Below, one piece after another: positions 1-5,545 of a stretch of 8,012 nt of DNA. Both the position numbers and the translations under genes were made by a program. Position 1 is the stretch's first letter. Each line of letters opens with the position of its first letter. The notes under the pieces are model-generated. The model had not been told where the DNA came from. It ran no database searches and saw nothing but the letters and a program-made list of their open reading frames with translations. Location: contig JAUVXQ010000050.1 in NCBI GenBank assembly GCA_030603505.1, positions 1-8,012 of the forward strand. Direction: 5' to 3'. This DNA is from Candidatus Heimdallarchaeota archaeon. Its GTDB lineage: Archaea > Asgardarchaeota > Heimdallarchaeia > Heimdallarchaeales > Heimdallarchaeaceae.

Positions 1-42
1 ACTCTTGTTTGATATAGTTTCATATTCCCGACATAAATCCAT
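1..42 (-). pseudogene. Start of a leftward ORF, possible second transposase copy (partial, cut by window edge)
   Basis: Reading leftward from an ATG at 42-40 gives 14 open codons (MDLCREYETISNKS) before the window ends. The first seven residues and the DNA under them are identical to the start of the decayed transposase at 2359. The following residues are conservatively different (ETISNKS against DKLLDNT), and a 2-nt indel may be involved at the DNA level. This is either the beginning of a second, inverted copy of the same insertion-sequence transposase or a remnant of one. Too little is visible to say whether it is intact. Confidence 0.35.
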
Positions 43-44
43 GC
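21..44. repeat. 24-bp inverted repeat, left copy
   Basis: Positions 21-44 are a perfect reverse complement of 2357-2380; both contain the core ATTCCCGACATAAATCC or its complement. Similarity falls off quickly outside the 24 bp. On the minus strand the repeat contains an ATG and the next six codons (MDLCREY). Confidence 0.9.
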
Positions 45-145
45 TTTATATTTTCTAGGTTATTGTAAATCCTTCTACTTATTATTTAGTAAATCACATT
101 TTGAGTTACTAAATTATAATTCTAACACTTGAAATTAATATAATT

Positions 146-153
146 AAAAAAAA
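146..153 (-). terminator. Oligo-T terminator candidate after the split secreted-protein gene
   Basis: An A8 run on the plus strand reads as T8 on the minus strand, about 27 nt past the TAA that ends the leftward gene. Several further T-rich stretches lie between them. Archaeal RNA polymerase commonly terminates at oligo-T tracts without a hairpin. The rest of 43-179 is AT-rich and shows no gene. Confidence 0.4.
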
Positions 154-179
154 CAAATAATAAATAAGAAGAAATCTAT

Positions 180-1760
180 TTAATAGGATATGAAGTTTGT
201 TAATTGCCATCCATCTACTATATATCTACCCCAATAAATACGGAATTTAATAGAATAAATAGGTTCAAAAAATGCTATAGATGTTTCAAAGTAAGAAGAA
301 AGAGTAAAAGTGTGAGATGGGGTCGTTTCTTCATTAATATAGATGTACAGATATCTAGGGTAGATATCATTTCTTCGATGAATCTCAAATTTTATTTGAT
401 CTTCATCGGGGTTACCACTCAATTGGAAGTTTAAATCAGAGTTATATGACTTCGGGAAAAAATGATCAGTAAACTTATGAGCATCAATGAAATCTCCTTT
501 TAAATCACCTGAATTTATTAAAGCGGAACAATAATATGTTATAAAGGATGTACGCCAGATTTTTTTAGTCCAAACAAAACCATGATATTGAGTCTGTCCC
601 GGTAACAACCAGTATTCGTAATTAAACGAATCATACCTATCTTGATTTTTTGTCGATTCGTGCCAATCAACACGGAAATATGTTAGGGGTACTTGATTTC
701 CTCCAAGGTTTTTGAAATGATAATCTATATGAATATGTCCACTAAAAAAACCTCCTTCAATATTATCAATGACAATTTCAAAATAAGCATTAGTACTAGC
801 ATGAGTGTCAATATATGGATATATATGAGATGAGATTTCATTCATTTGTTCTAAAGAAGTATCAAACCAAAGATAATATCTATAATAGAAGTCTGTAGGC
901 CAATTTACTACATCAGAATACATTTCGACTTGATTCAGCTGATAAATTACATCACTGATTTTATCTTTAACATTACTGAAATTATTTATAATTGCATCTT
1001 CTAAGGCTTCAAGTCTTTCATATAAGCTCTCCCCTACTAAAGGAAAAGAACCAGGACCAGGGTATACAGCATTGTAGGTTTCTAAATCAAGCTCCATTAC
1101 TACAGAATCAGAAAACATCTTATAACTAAAATCCCACTCTTTGAAAGCAAAACTAGAAATCGTTGTCATTATAGTTAGTAAATCAAAAATAAAACCAACA
1201 GTTTCAAAGGCTTCTTGAACTCTTGCATTTCCCATTGCACTATATGCCCAAGATAAAACATCTGGATAATCCTGTGTTACTAAATCAAATACAGCATCAC
1301 CAATTGGTTTTTCTAAAAATGTATCTGATGCTACTTCTTCCAAAATAGTATCAACCCAATCTTCCCATTCAGATTGTGTTAAAACAAATCCAAAGAAACC
1401 TGGATATAATGTATCAATAAACATATTCATTATGCCTTCAATCATCATTCTCGTTGCTTTTGCTGCCGTAAAACTTTGTCCAATAATTGTAGCTACCACA
1501 CGAGTACCAGTCTTCAATTGCCTGATTGCTGCCAAAAGACCTCCATACTGAATACTGGTTTCTTGATAGAAACAATCATATTGCAAAGTATGTTTAGGTA
1601 CAATTATTCTCTTTAGTATTTCGTTTTTATTTTTTTCTAGATACGTTAAGGCTTCTTCAAAAATGGATTTGGATTTTCTTAGGTTGTATTTCTTGACATC
1701 ATCTTGGAAAGCAAGTAAGAAATTAACATATGCACACATATAATCAATTTCAGCTTCCAA
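180..1760 (-). CDS. Downstream part of an amber-split secreted protein (unknown function)
   Basis: From a TTG at 1760 this frame is open for 526 codons to a TAA. The TTG is probably not a natural start. The frame stays open upstream for 20 more codons, and those residues (including FLSCYSSN and EYIGVNVF) look like real protein, up to the TAG at 1821-1823 that ends the ORF above. The part visible here begins with an acidic segment resembling the end of a caspase-like core (LEAEIDY). It continues with a long, mostly helical region (roughly residues 10-300, including a glycine- and alanine-containing hydrophobic stretch near 85-130). A likely helical/coiled segment (ERLEALEDAIINNF) follows around 245-270. 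The last 200 residues are rich in aromatics and beta-prone, as in an extracellular beta-sandwich. There is no obvious C-terminal membrane anchor. I do not recognise the family from these domains. The long open frame suggests recent interruption, or that the protein is still made. Confidence 0.7.
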   Translation of the reverse strand: MEAEIDYMCAYVNFLLAFQDDVKKYNLRKSKSIFEEALTYLEKNKNEILKRIIVPKHTLQYDCFYQETSIQYGGLLAAIRQLKTGTRVVATIIGQSFTAAKATRMMIEGIMNMFIDTLYPGFFGFVLTQSEWEDWVDTILEEVASDTFLEKPIGDAVFDLVTQDYPDVLSWAYSAMGNARVQEAFETVGFIFDLLTIMTTISSFAFKEWDFSYKMFSDSVVMELDLETYNAVYPGPGSFPLVGESLYERLEALEDAIINNFSNVKDKISDVIYQLNQVEMYSDVVNWPTDFYYRYYLWFDTSLEQMNEISSHIYPYIDTHASTNAYFEIVIDNIEGGFFSGHIHIDYHFKNLGGNQVPLTYFRVDWHESTKNQDRYDSFNYEYWLLPGQTQYHGFVWTKKIWRTSFITYYCSALINSGDLKGDFIDAHKFTDHFFPKSYNSDLNFQLSGNPDEDQIKFEIHRRNDIYPRYLYIYINEETTPSHTFTLSSYFETSIAFFEPIYSIKFRIYWGRYIVDGWQLTNFISY

Positions 1761-1820
1761 TGTGAAAACGTTAACACCAATGTATTCTATAATATTTGAT
1801 GAATAGCAAGAAAGGAAATA

Positions 1821-1823
1821 CTA
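1821..1823 (-). other. In-frame TAG separating the two halves of the secreted protein
   Basis: The TAG is codon 122 counted from ATG 2186. The frame before and after it is the same, without an indel, and remains open to position 180. A single substitution from CAG (Gln) or TGG (Trp) would produce it. It falls between the putative His-Gly strand and the Cys strand, so termination here would remove the presumed active-site cysteine. TAG is a normal terminator of three other genes in the window (stops at 6401-6403, 7651-7653 and 7664-7666). Confidence 0.9.
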
Positions 1824-2186
1824 ATATGCATTTTCCTCTGAATTTATGGTCATACTCAGTTCTTTCCATGAATACATGCTCTTTTTCAACGAAATTCCTT
1901 CTTCATTTCCATGAAATATATATATCTGGTATTCCGCTTCTGTGTGTCGTAACAACTCATTAAGATCATAAGTAATTTGACATTTGTATGGAATATTGTA
2001 TTTATCAAATGAATTACATATTAATGATTTCATCATTTTAGTTGTTGAGGTAGAATCATCAAAGAAAATGTCAACTTTCAAACCTTTCTCAATTTTTATA
2101 CTTGACGAAGTAGAAACTATAAAAGATGATGAAATCATCAATATTAAAAGTCCTAAAGAAATAATTTTTTCTCCTACTTTTTTCAT
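1821..2186 (-). CDS. N-terminal part of an amber-split secreted, possibly caspase-like protein
   Basis: 121 codons starting at ATG 2186. Residues 1-29 form a signal peptide: a basic start (MKKVGEK), a hydrophobic core (about 8-24) and a serine/threonine-rich cleavage region. After that come a beta-strand-like segment ending in acidic residues (KVDIFFDD) and an amphipathic helix. A second strand ends in a His-Gly pair (YQIYIFHGN, H92-G93), followed by a Trp-containing helix (YSWKELSMTI). The ORF then stops at TAG. Immediately past the stop, in the same frame, comes YFLSCYSSN, with C127 where clan CD (caspase-like) folds place the catalytic cysteine on the strand after the His-Gly strand. Together the two parts make a frame of 668 codons. 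The caspase-like assignment rests on motif order only and could be wrong; the family is not firmly recognised. Confidence 0.6.
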   Translation of the reverse strand: MKKVGEKIISLGLLILMISSSFIVSTSSSIKIEKGLKVDIFFDDSTSTTKMMKSLICNSFDKYNIPYKCQITYDLNELLRHTEAEYQIYIFHGNEEGISLKKSMYSWKELSMTINSEENAY

Positions 2187-2204
2187 TATTGATCACTTTT
2201 TTTT

Positions 2205-2212
2205 AATATTTA
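2205..2212 (-). promoter_or_regulatory. TATA-box candidate for the split secreted-protein gene
   Basis: On the minus strand TAAATATT lies 19-26 nt before the ATG at 2186, preceded by a purine-rich GAAAAGGA that could be a BRE. It is slightly closer to the ATG than for fixC and pyrE, so transcription would start at or just after the first codon if this box is used. The region is so AT-rich that chance occurrence is possible. Confidence 0.3.
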
Positions 2213-2330
2213 TCCTTTTCAATTTATTGCCTTAAAGATTAAACAAGAATAGATATTTGTGAATACCTATTTTTCTAATTTTTAAAGCAAACTATGTGTT
2301 CTCTTATGTATTTATAAATTTATCTTAAGC

Positions 2331-2366
2331 AAATCCACTAATTAATCTCTATTAATGCATGGATTT
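2331..2366. repeat. Imperfect inverted repeat (hairpin) at the left edge of the decayed IS
   Basis: Left arm 2331-2346 (AAATCCACTAATTAAT) and right arm 2351-2366 (ATTAATGCATGGATTT) pair over 13 of 16 positions, with a 3-nt mismatched patch, around a CTCT loop. The right arm runs into the 24-bp repeat and the first codons of the transposase. It may be a regulatory or end structure of the insertion sequence. The remainder of the gap 2187-2358 shows nothing else. Confidence 0.55.
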
Positions 2367-2380
2367 ATGTCGGGAATATG
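2357..2380. repeat. 24-bp inverted repeat, right copy
   Basis: A perfect reverse complement of 21-44. This copy includes the ATG (2359-2361) and the next codons of the decayed transposase (MDLCREY). No clear target-site duplication is visible outside the two copies. Confidence 0.9.
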
Positions 2381-3243
2381 ACAAACTTCTTGACAATACA
2401 CCTCCACAAACTAAAAGAATTTATTCAGATTATGAAACTTTCCTTAAAACACTATTCAATAACAAAGCGACAACAACGAAGAAGGGAGGAAGACTAAGGA
2501 TAGCACCTTTGTGAATAATGGTGGCTTTATGTGTTCTGAGAAGAGTAAGAAACGTTCCTTGTCGGAAACTACAGAGCAAATGGAAAGATGTACATTTCTG
2601 ATTGTTGAAGGGTGGATGAGAACCAAACCTCAGAAATCGACATTTCATGCAGTATAGAGGAGTATCAACCCATTACTAATGGAAAAGTTGATAACAACCT
2701 TAGTACAAAGATGTTCTTCTTATTTTATTAGTCTGGAAGCAGCGGGAGATAGTTTATGAGTGAAAACACGAAAAGGAAGTGTATGACGATTCTTGAAGTT
2801 GGAAAGAGGATTAATACATAAAACTTCTCCCCCTCTTCCGTAAAATACATGTGATCATCAATCTATCCTGTAGAACAATAGCAGCTATCACTCGCTCAAC
2901 CTCAAGTACTCATGACAGTAAATGCTTTAGAATATTATGGAGACAACTACCTCGAACACTCGTTACCTAACTACATAGAATACATTTAGATGTAGCATAC
3001 TGAACAGATAATATCATGGAGTTGTTAACACAAGAAGGCATCCACTTTGTTATTCCTCCAAAAAAGAATGTTAAAGTGCACGGAACAGATAGTCCCCACG
3101 ATAGGATCGCTCGCGTAATTTTGCATTATCCTGGTCTCAGCTGTTATAACCACCACCTTGAACGACGAAGTAGTGTCAAACATGTTTTTGGAATGATAAT
3201 GTTTAAAGAGTGCGTAATACGAGAATGTCTCCCTTCTACCTGA
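2359..3243 (+). pseudogene. Decayed DDE transposase, IS5/IS1182-like
   Basis: One plus-strand frame of 295 codons reads as a transposase throughout but holds about twelve internal stops. The N-terminal part reads MDLCREYDKLLDNTPP, followed by GGRLRIAP, a stop, then IMVALCVLRRV and VPCRKLQ, the usual helical DNA-binding region. The catalytic core shows THDSK around 2911-2925, LDVAY around 2980-2994 (the strand carrying the second Asp) and EGIHFVIPPKKN, then HGTDSPHDR from about 3034 on. The last motif reads ERRSSVKHVFGMI, where these families normally have Glu in place of the Lys, so the third catalytic acid appears lost (GAA to AAA). The length fits an intact transposase of about 300 residues. 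The longest open piece, 3016-3243, is just its C-terminal end. It cannot produce an active enzyme. Family assignment is by motif recall and is not exact. Confidence 0.8.
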
Positions 3244-3429
3244 GATAACACTATTTTATCCAGTTTCCTCTAATATATCTTCAATCTACTCTTCCAGGAG
3301 GTGAAGTGAGCGAAAAAGAATTAATGGACATCCATAAGTAGTAAAGATAACCCTTTTTAAATGAGATAGTATAAATGGTATTGCTGAAAAGAAATCATGT
3401 ATAGAAGTACTTTTATTGCATTTTTTTCT
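3244..3429. other. Remnant DNA after the decayed transposase, no gene seen
   Basis: Stops are frequent in all frames. The stretch probably contains the 3' end of the insertion sequence. No convincing counterpart of the 24-bp repeat was found here; the fragment GGACATCCATAAG near 3326-3340 resembles part of it only loosely. No RNA gene is recognisable. Confidence 0.4.
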
Positions 3430-3453
3430 TTTTCATTTTCATTTTCATTTTCA
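3430..3453. repeat. Four tandem copies of the hexamer TTTTCA
   Basis: Four exact TTTTCA units end on the stop codon of the minus-strand membrane-protein gene. Read on that strand the units are TGAAAA, so the stop codon TGA recurs in frame every second codon, four times in all. It looks like a slippage-prone microsatellite, preceded by a T-rich run at 3421-3430. Confidence 0.9.
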
Positions 3454-3735
3454 AATAAGATCGTTGTAATGTTTTTTGAAATATTCTTCTGCTGTTTTAA
3501 TGTGCTTTTGATTAATGCTTTTCTTATATTCTAAAATAAACATCATTATCAACCCAATTGCAGCTAGAGAAAAAACAATCAATAAGGGAATTACTATACT
3601 TAAACTATTTTCATCCATTATACACAAAGTCAAGATGATAATAATTACACAAATTAAGAATCCAATAATATATGACCCTATTCTATTTTCTGACCGTTTT
3701 ATACGTTTTATTGGTTCTAACATCCACATTTTCAT
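3451..3735 (-). CDS. Small two-helix membrane protein, unknown function
   Basis: 94 codons from ATG 3735 to TGA. A basic N-terminus (residues 1-19, several Lys/Arg) is followed by a membrane helix at about 20-40 (IGSYIIGFLICVIIIILTLC). A very short polar turn (DENS) leads to a second helix at about 45-68, then a charged tail (EYKKSINQKH...YFKKHYNDLI). By the positive-inside rule both ends lie in the cytoplasm, making a simple hairpin. It has its own TATA-like box and stands alone, divergent from fixC. No family is recognised. An overlapping plus-strand ORF (3515-3757) is AT-rich and lacks features, so this strand is preferred. The relation to the neighbouring fix genes is unknown. Confidence 0.6.
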   Translation of the reverse strand: MKMWMLEPIKRIKRSENRIGSYIIGFLICVIIIILTLCIMDENSLSIVIPLLIVFSLAAIGLIMMFILEYKKSINQKHIKTAEEYFKKHYNDLI

Positions 3736-3754
3736 AAATAACCACTTCTTTCTT

Positions 3755-3762
3755 TAATTTAA
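3755..3762 (-). promoter_or_regulatory. TATA-box candidate for the two-helix membrane protein
   Basis: On the minus strand TTAAATTA lies 20-27 nt before the ATG at 3735, which fits a leaderless archaeal transcript. It is overlapped on its upstream side by the palindrome at 3760-3775. Confidence 0.4.
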
Positions 3763-3775
3763 GATAATTATCTTA
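3760..3775. promoter_or_regulatory. 16-bp perfect palindrome, operator candidate
   Basis: TAAGATAATTATCTTA is a perfect dyad in the 149-bp gap between the divergent membrane-protein gene and fixC. It spans 25 to 40 nt before the membrane-protein ATG, overlapping its TATA/BRE position, so a dimeric regulator bound here would block that promoter. It lies about 110 nt upstream of the fixC start. Confidence 0.45.
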
Positions 3776-3854
3776 CAATACAATCTAAATATATATAATT
3801 GATTCATTAATCTGTAAAATACTTTTTCATTTGTTTTTTTGAGATTCCACATTA

Positions 3855-3862
3855 TTTAAAAA
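3855..3862 (+). promoter_or_regulatory. TATA-box candidate for fixC-fixX
   Basis: TTTAAAAA is centred 26 nt before the fixC ATG, so transcription would begin at or next to the start codon. No Shine-Dalgarno sequence precedes the ATG, which agrees with a leaderless mRNA. Confidence 0.55.
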
Positions 3863-3884
3863 ATAGCATGAATCAATATTCCTA

Positions 3885-5177
3885 ATGAGTGATGATTACG
3901 ATTTTGATGTAGCTATAATAGGTGCAGGTCCTGCTGGTACTGCTGCAGCTCTCACACTTGCTAAGGGTGGAATAGAAGTTGTAGTAGTTGAAAGAGGTCA
4001 ATATCCGGGAGCAAAAAATGTTAGTGGTGGAGCTCTTTATGGTCCTGTTATCAACGAATTAATCCCTAATTATTGGGAAGAAGAAGGATTTGAAAGGTTT
4101 CTCACTACTAAAAAAATCTCTTTGTTATCAGATAACAAAGCTGTTACAATTGATATCAACAACCAAAATTTCAAGGAACCACCTTATAACGGTGTAACTG
4201 TTACACGTCCTAAATTTGACCGATGGTTAGCTAAAAAAGCAGAAGAAGCAGGTGCGATGATTCTCCTAGATACAGTTGTTGAAGATTTCGTCTGGGAAGG
4301 GGATCAGATACTTGGTATTAAATCTGGGGACGACATAATAAAATCTAAACTTACTATTATTGCAGAAGGTTCTAGTGCTTTACTTACAGAAAAAGCTGGA
4401 TTGGCTGAATTTCCAAAACCTGAACATTATGCTGTAGCTTTAAAAGAGACTTACGAGCTACATAGTGACGTTATAGAATCAAGATACGGGTTAGACAAAA
4501 ATGAAGGGTTCAGTAATGAAATGCTTGGTTATGCAGAAGGTATTCCTGGTGGAGGGTTCTTCTATACTAATAGAGATACACTCTCTCTTGGGTTGATTCT
4601 GAACCTAAAAAAACTAACCAAAAAGAAACTAAAGTCCACAGATGTTTTTGAGCAATTTAAAACACACCCCTATATCCAGAAACTGATACAAGACGCTAAG
4701 ATGATTGAATATTCTTCTCATACGATTCCTGAAGGAGGATTCAAACATATGTCTAAACTCTACGGAAATGGAGTTTTAGTAGCAGGAGAGGCAGCAGGAA
4801 TGCTGTTAAACGCTGGATTATATATAGAAGGGATGAATTTTGCTCTAGAAGCTGGAAAGATAGCAGGAGAGGCAGCTATAGAAATTCTGAAACTGGGTGA
4901 TTTTTCATCGAATGGGACGAAGATATATGAGAATAAGCTGAAGAAAAGCTTCGTTTATAAAGATCTGAAAACTTTCAAGAGAGCAGCTAAATTCCTTGAT
5001 ACTGACAGAATTTTCACTAAATATCCAGATTTAATTACTGGTTTAATGGAAAAATTACTTACAAATACTGGTAAACCTAGAAAAAGGATAGTGAAAACAG
5101 CTGTTGGTTATGTTTTGAAAACGATGAATATTTTCAGTCTCATTAAAGATGCAATAGGAGGATGGCGATCAATATGA
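3885..5177 (+). CDS. fixC: FixC-type electron-transfer flavoprotein:quinone oxidoreductase (FAD subunit)
   Basis: 430 residues, the usual size for FixC. It should accept electrons from a reduced electron-transfer flavoprotein (EtfAB/FixAB) and, with FixX, pass them to membrane quinone. The N-terminus carries the FAD Rossmann motif GAGPAG (residues 13-18) followed by the acidic strand end VVVVERG and then GAKNVSGGALYG, typical of FixC. The second FAD contact region VAGEAAGMLLNAGLYIEGMN lies at about residues 300-320. The last 80 residues form the family's helical C-terminal region. The downstream gene is the cognate ferredoxin subunit and overlaps by 4 nt. Geranylgeranyl reductases share this fold, but the FixX neighbour and the GAKNVSGGA motif decide for FixC. 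No FixA/FixB genes are in view, so the electron source (fatty-acid oxidation or other dehydrogenases) cannot be told. Confidence 0.9.
   Translation: MSDDYDFDVAIIGAGPAGTAAALTLAKGGIEVVVVERGQYPGAKNVSGGALYGPVINELIPNYWEEEGFERFLTTKKISLLSDNKAVTIDINNQNFKEPPYNGVTVTRPKFDRWLAKKAEEAGAMILLDTVVEDFVWEGDQILGIKSGDDIIKSKLTIIAEGSSALLTEKAGLAEFPKPEHYAVALKETYELHSDVIESRYGLDKNEGFSNEMLGYAEGIPGGGFFYTNRDTLSLGLILNLKKLTKKKLKSTDVFEQFKTHPYIQKLIQDAKMIEYSSHTIPEGGFKHMSKLYGNGVLVAGEAAGMLLNAGLYIEGMNFALEAGKIAGEAAIEILKLGDFSSNGTKIYENKLKKSFVYKDLKTFKRAAKFLDTDRIFTKYPDLITGLMEKLLTNTGKPRKRIVKTAVGYVLKTMNIFSLIKDAIGGWRSI
5156..5161 (+). promoter_or_regulatory. Ribosome binding site for fixX
   Basis: AGGAGG ends 12 nt before the ATG at 5174 and directly abuts another in-frame ATG at 5162. 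The spacing makes 5174 the usable start, four codons shorter than the longest reading. It is the one clear Shine-Dalgarno sequence noticed, and it serves the internal gene of an operon, while fixC itself looks leaderless. Confidence 0.6.
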
Positions 5178-5482
5178 GCAAAACAGAGAAAGTAATGACT
5201 ATTGATGAAAAACTATCTTTGACAAAATTGACAACGGATAAAAATTACGAGCATATTACAGTAAACCAGGAAATATGCAGAAAATGCAAGACGTTCGATT
5301 GCGTTTATGCATGCCCTGCAAACTGCTATAAATTCTCAGAAGGAGAAGAAGTAGATAGTCCAATAATTTTTGATTACGCTCCCTGTTTGGAATGTGGAAG
5401 TTGTCGTATTGTGTGTCCTCATGGTAGTGTTGACTGGCATTATCCTAAAGGTGGTTTTGGAGTAGAGTACAAAAATAGTTAA
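5174..5482 (+). CDS. fixX: FixX ferredoxin-like subunit of ETF:quinone oxidoreductase
   Basis: 102 residues from ATG 5174, overlapping the fixC stop as ATGA. It is the iron-sulfur partner of FixC. The family signature is clear: CLECGSCRIVCP at residues 71-82, then VDWHYPKGGFGVEY at 86-99. There is a first motif C35-x2-C38-x4-C43-x3-C47-P and a second C71-x2-C74-x2-C77-x3-C81-P, enough for two [4Fe-4S] clusters with cysteines exchanged between motifs as in bacterial-type ferredoxins. The E. coli protein, as I recall it, keeps only part of the first motif. The small protein likely docks on FixC at the cytoplasmic membrane face. An alternative start at 5162 would add four residues (MAIN). Confidence 0.9.
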   Translation: MSKTEKVMTIDEKLSLTKLTTDKNYEHITVNQEICRKCKTFDCVYACPANCYKFSEGEEVDSPIIFDYAPCLECGSCRIVCPHGSVDWHYPKGGFGVEYKNS

Positions 5483-5494
5483 CTCCTTTCACTC

Positions 5495-5500
5495 TTTTTT
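5495..5500 (+). terminator. Oligo-T terminator candidate after fixX
   Basis: TTTTTT starts 13 nt after the fixX stop in a pyrimidine-rich stretch (CTCCTTTCACTC) and precedes the promoter candidate of the next gene. It is consistent with intrinsic archaeal termination. Confidence 0.5.
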
Positions 5501-5508
5501 CAGATAAG

Positions 5509-5516
5509 ATTTAATA
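5509..5516 (+). promoter_or_regulatory. TATA-box candidate for the zinc-ribbon gene pair
   Basis: ATTTAATA is centred about 33 nt before the ATG at 5546. This would give a leader of only a few nucleotides. The presence of a T-tract just upstream supports a new transcription unit here. Confidence 0.4.
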
Positions 5517-5545
5517 ACCAGTTAGTATATTTTGTTTTGAGATAG

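Noticed and set aside
204..434. 76-codon plus-strand ORF
   Set aside because: Antisense to the beta-rich end of the long secreted-protein frame, with no supporting features.
1821..1823. Whole-genome reassignment of TAG as a sense codon
   Set aside because: TAG ends the gene at 5546-6403, pyrE and pyrF at family-appropriate positions, so TAG is a working terminator here. Only local readthrough or mutation remains likely for this site.
1984..2235. 83-codon plus-strand ORF
   Set aside because: It is the antisense of the signal peptide and N-terminal domain of the secreted protein; its hydrophobic composition reflects AT-rich DNA only.
2430..2648. 72-codon minus-strand ORF
   Set aside because: It lies antisense to the decayed transposase, whose motifs are readable on the plus strand, and has no promoter or family-like features.
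3320..3345. Possible right terminal repeat of the decayed insertion sequence
   Set aside because: The GACATCCAT fragment resembles GACATAAATCCAT only if a 3-4 nt gap is allowed, which is too weak in AT-rich DNA.
3515..3757. 80-codon plus-strand ORF opposite the small membrane protein
   Set aside because: The minus frame has a clear two-helix topology, a basic N-terminus and a TATA box at the right distance; the plus frame has none of these.
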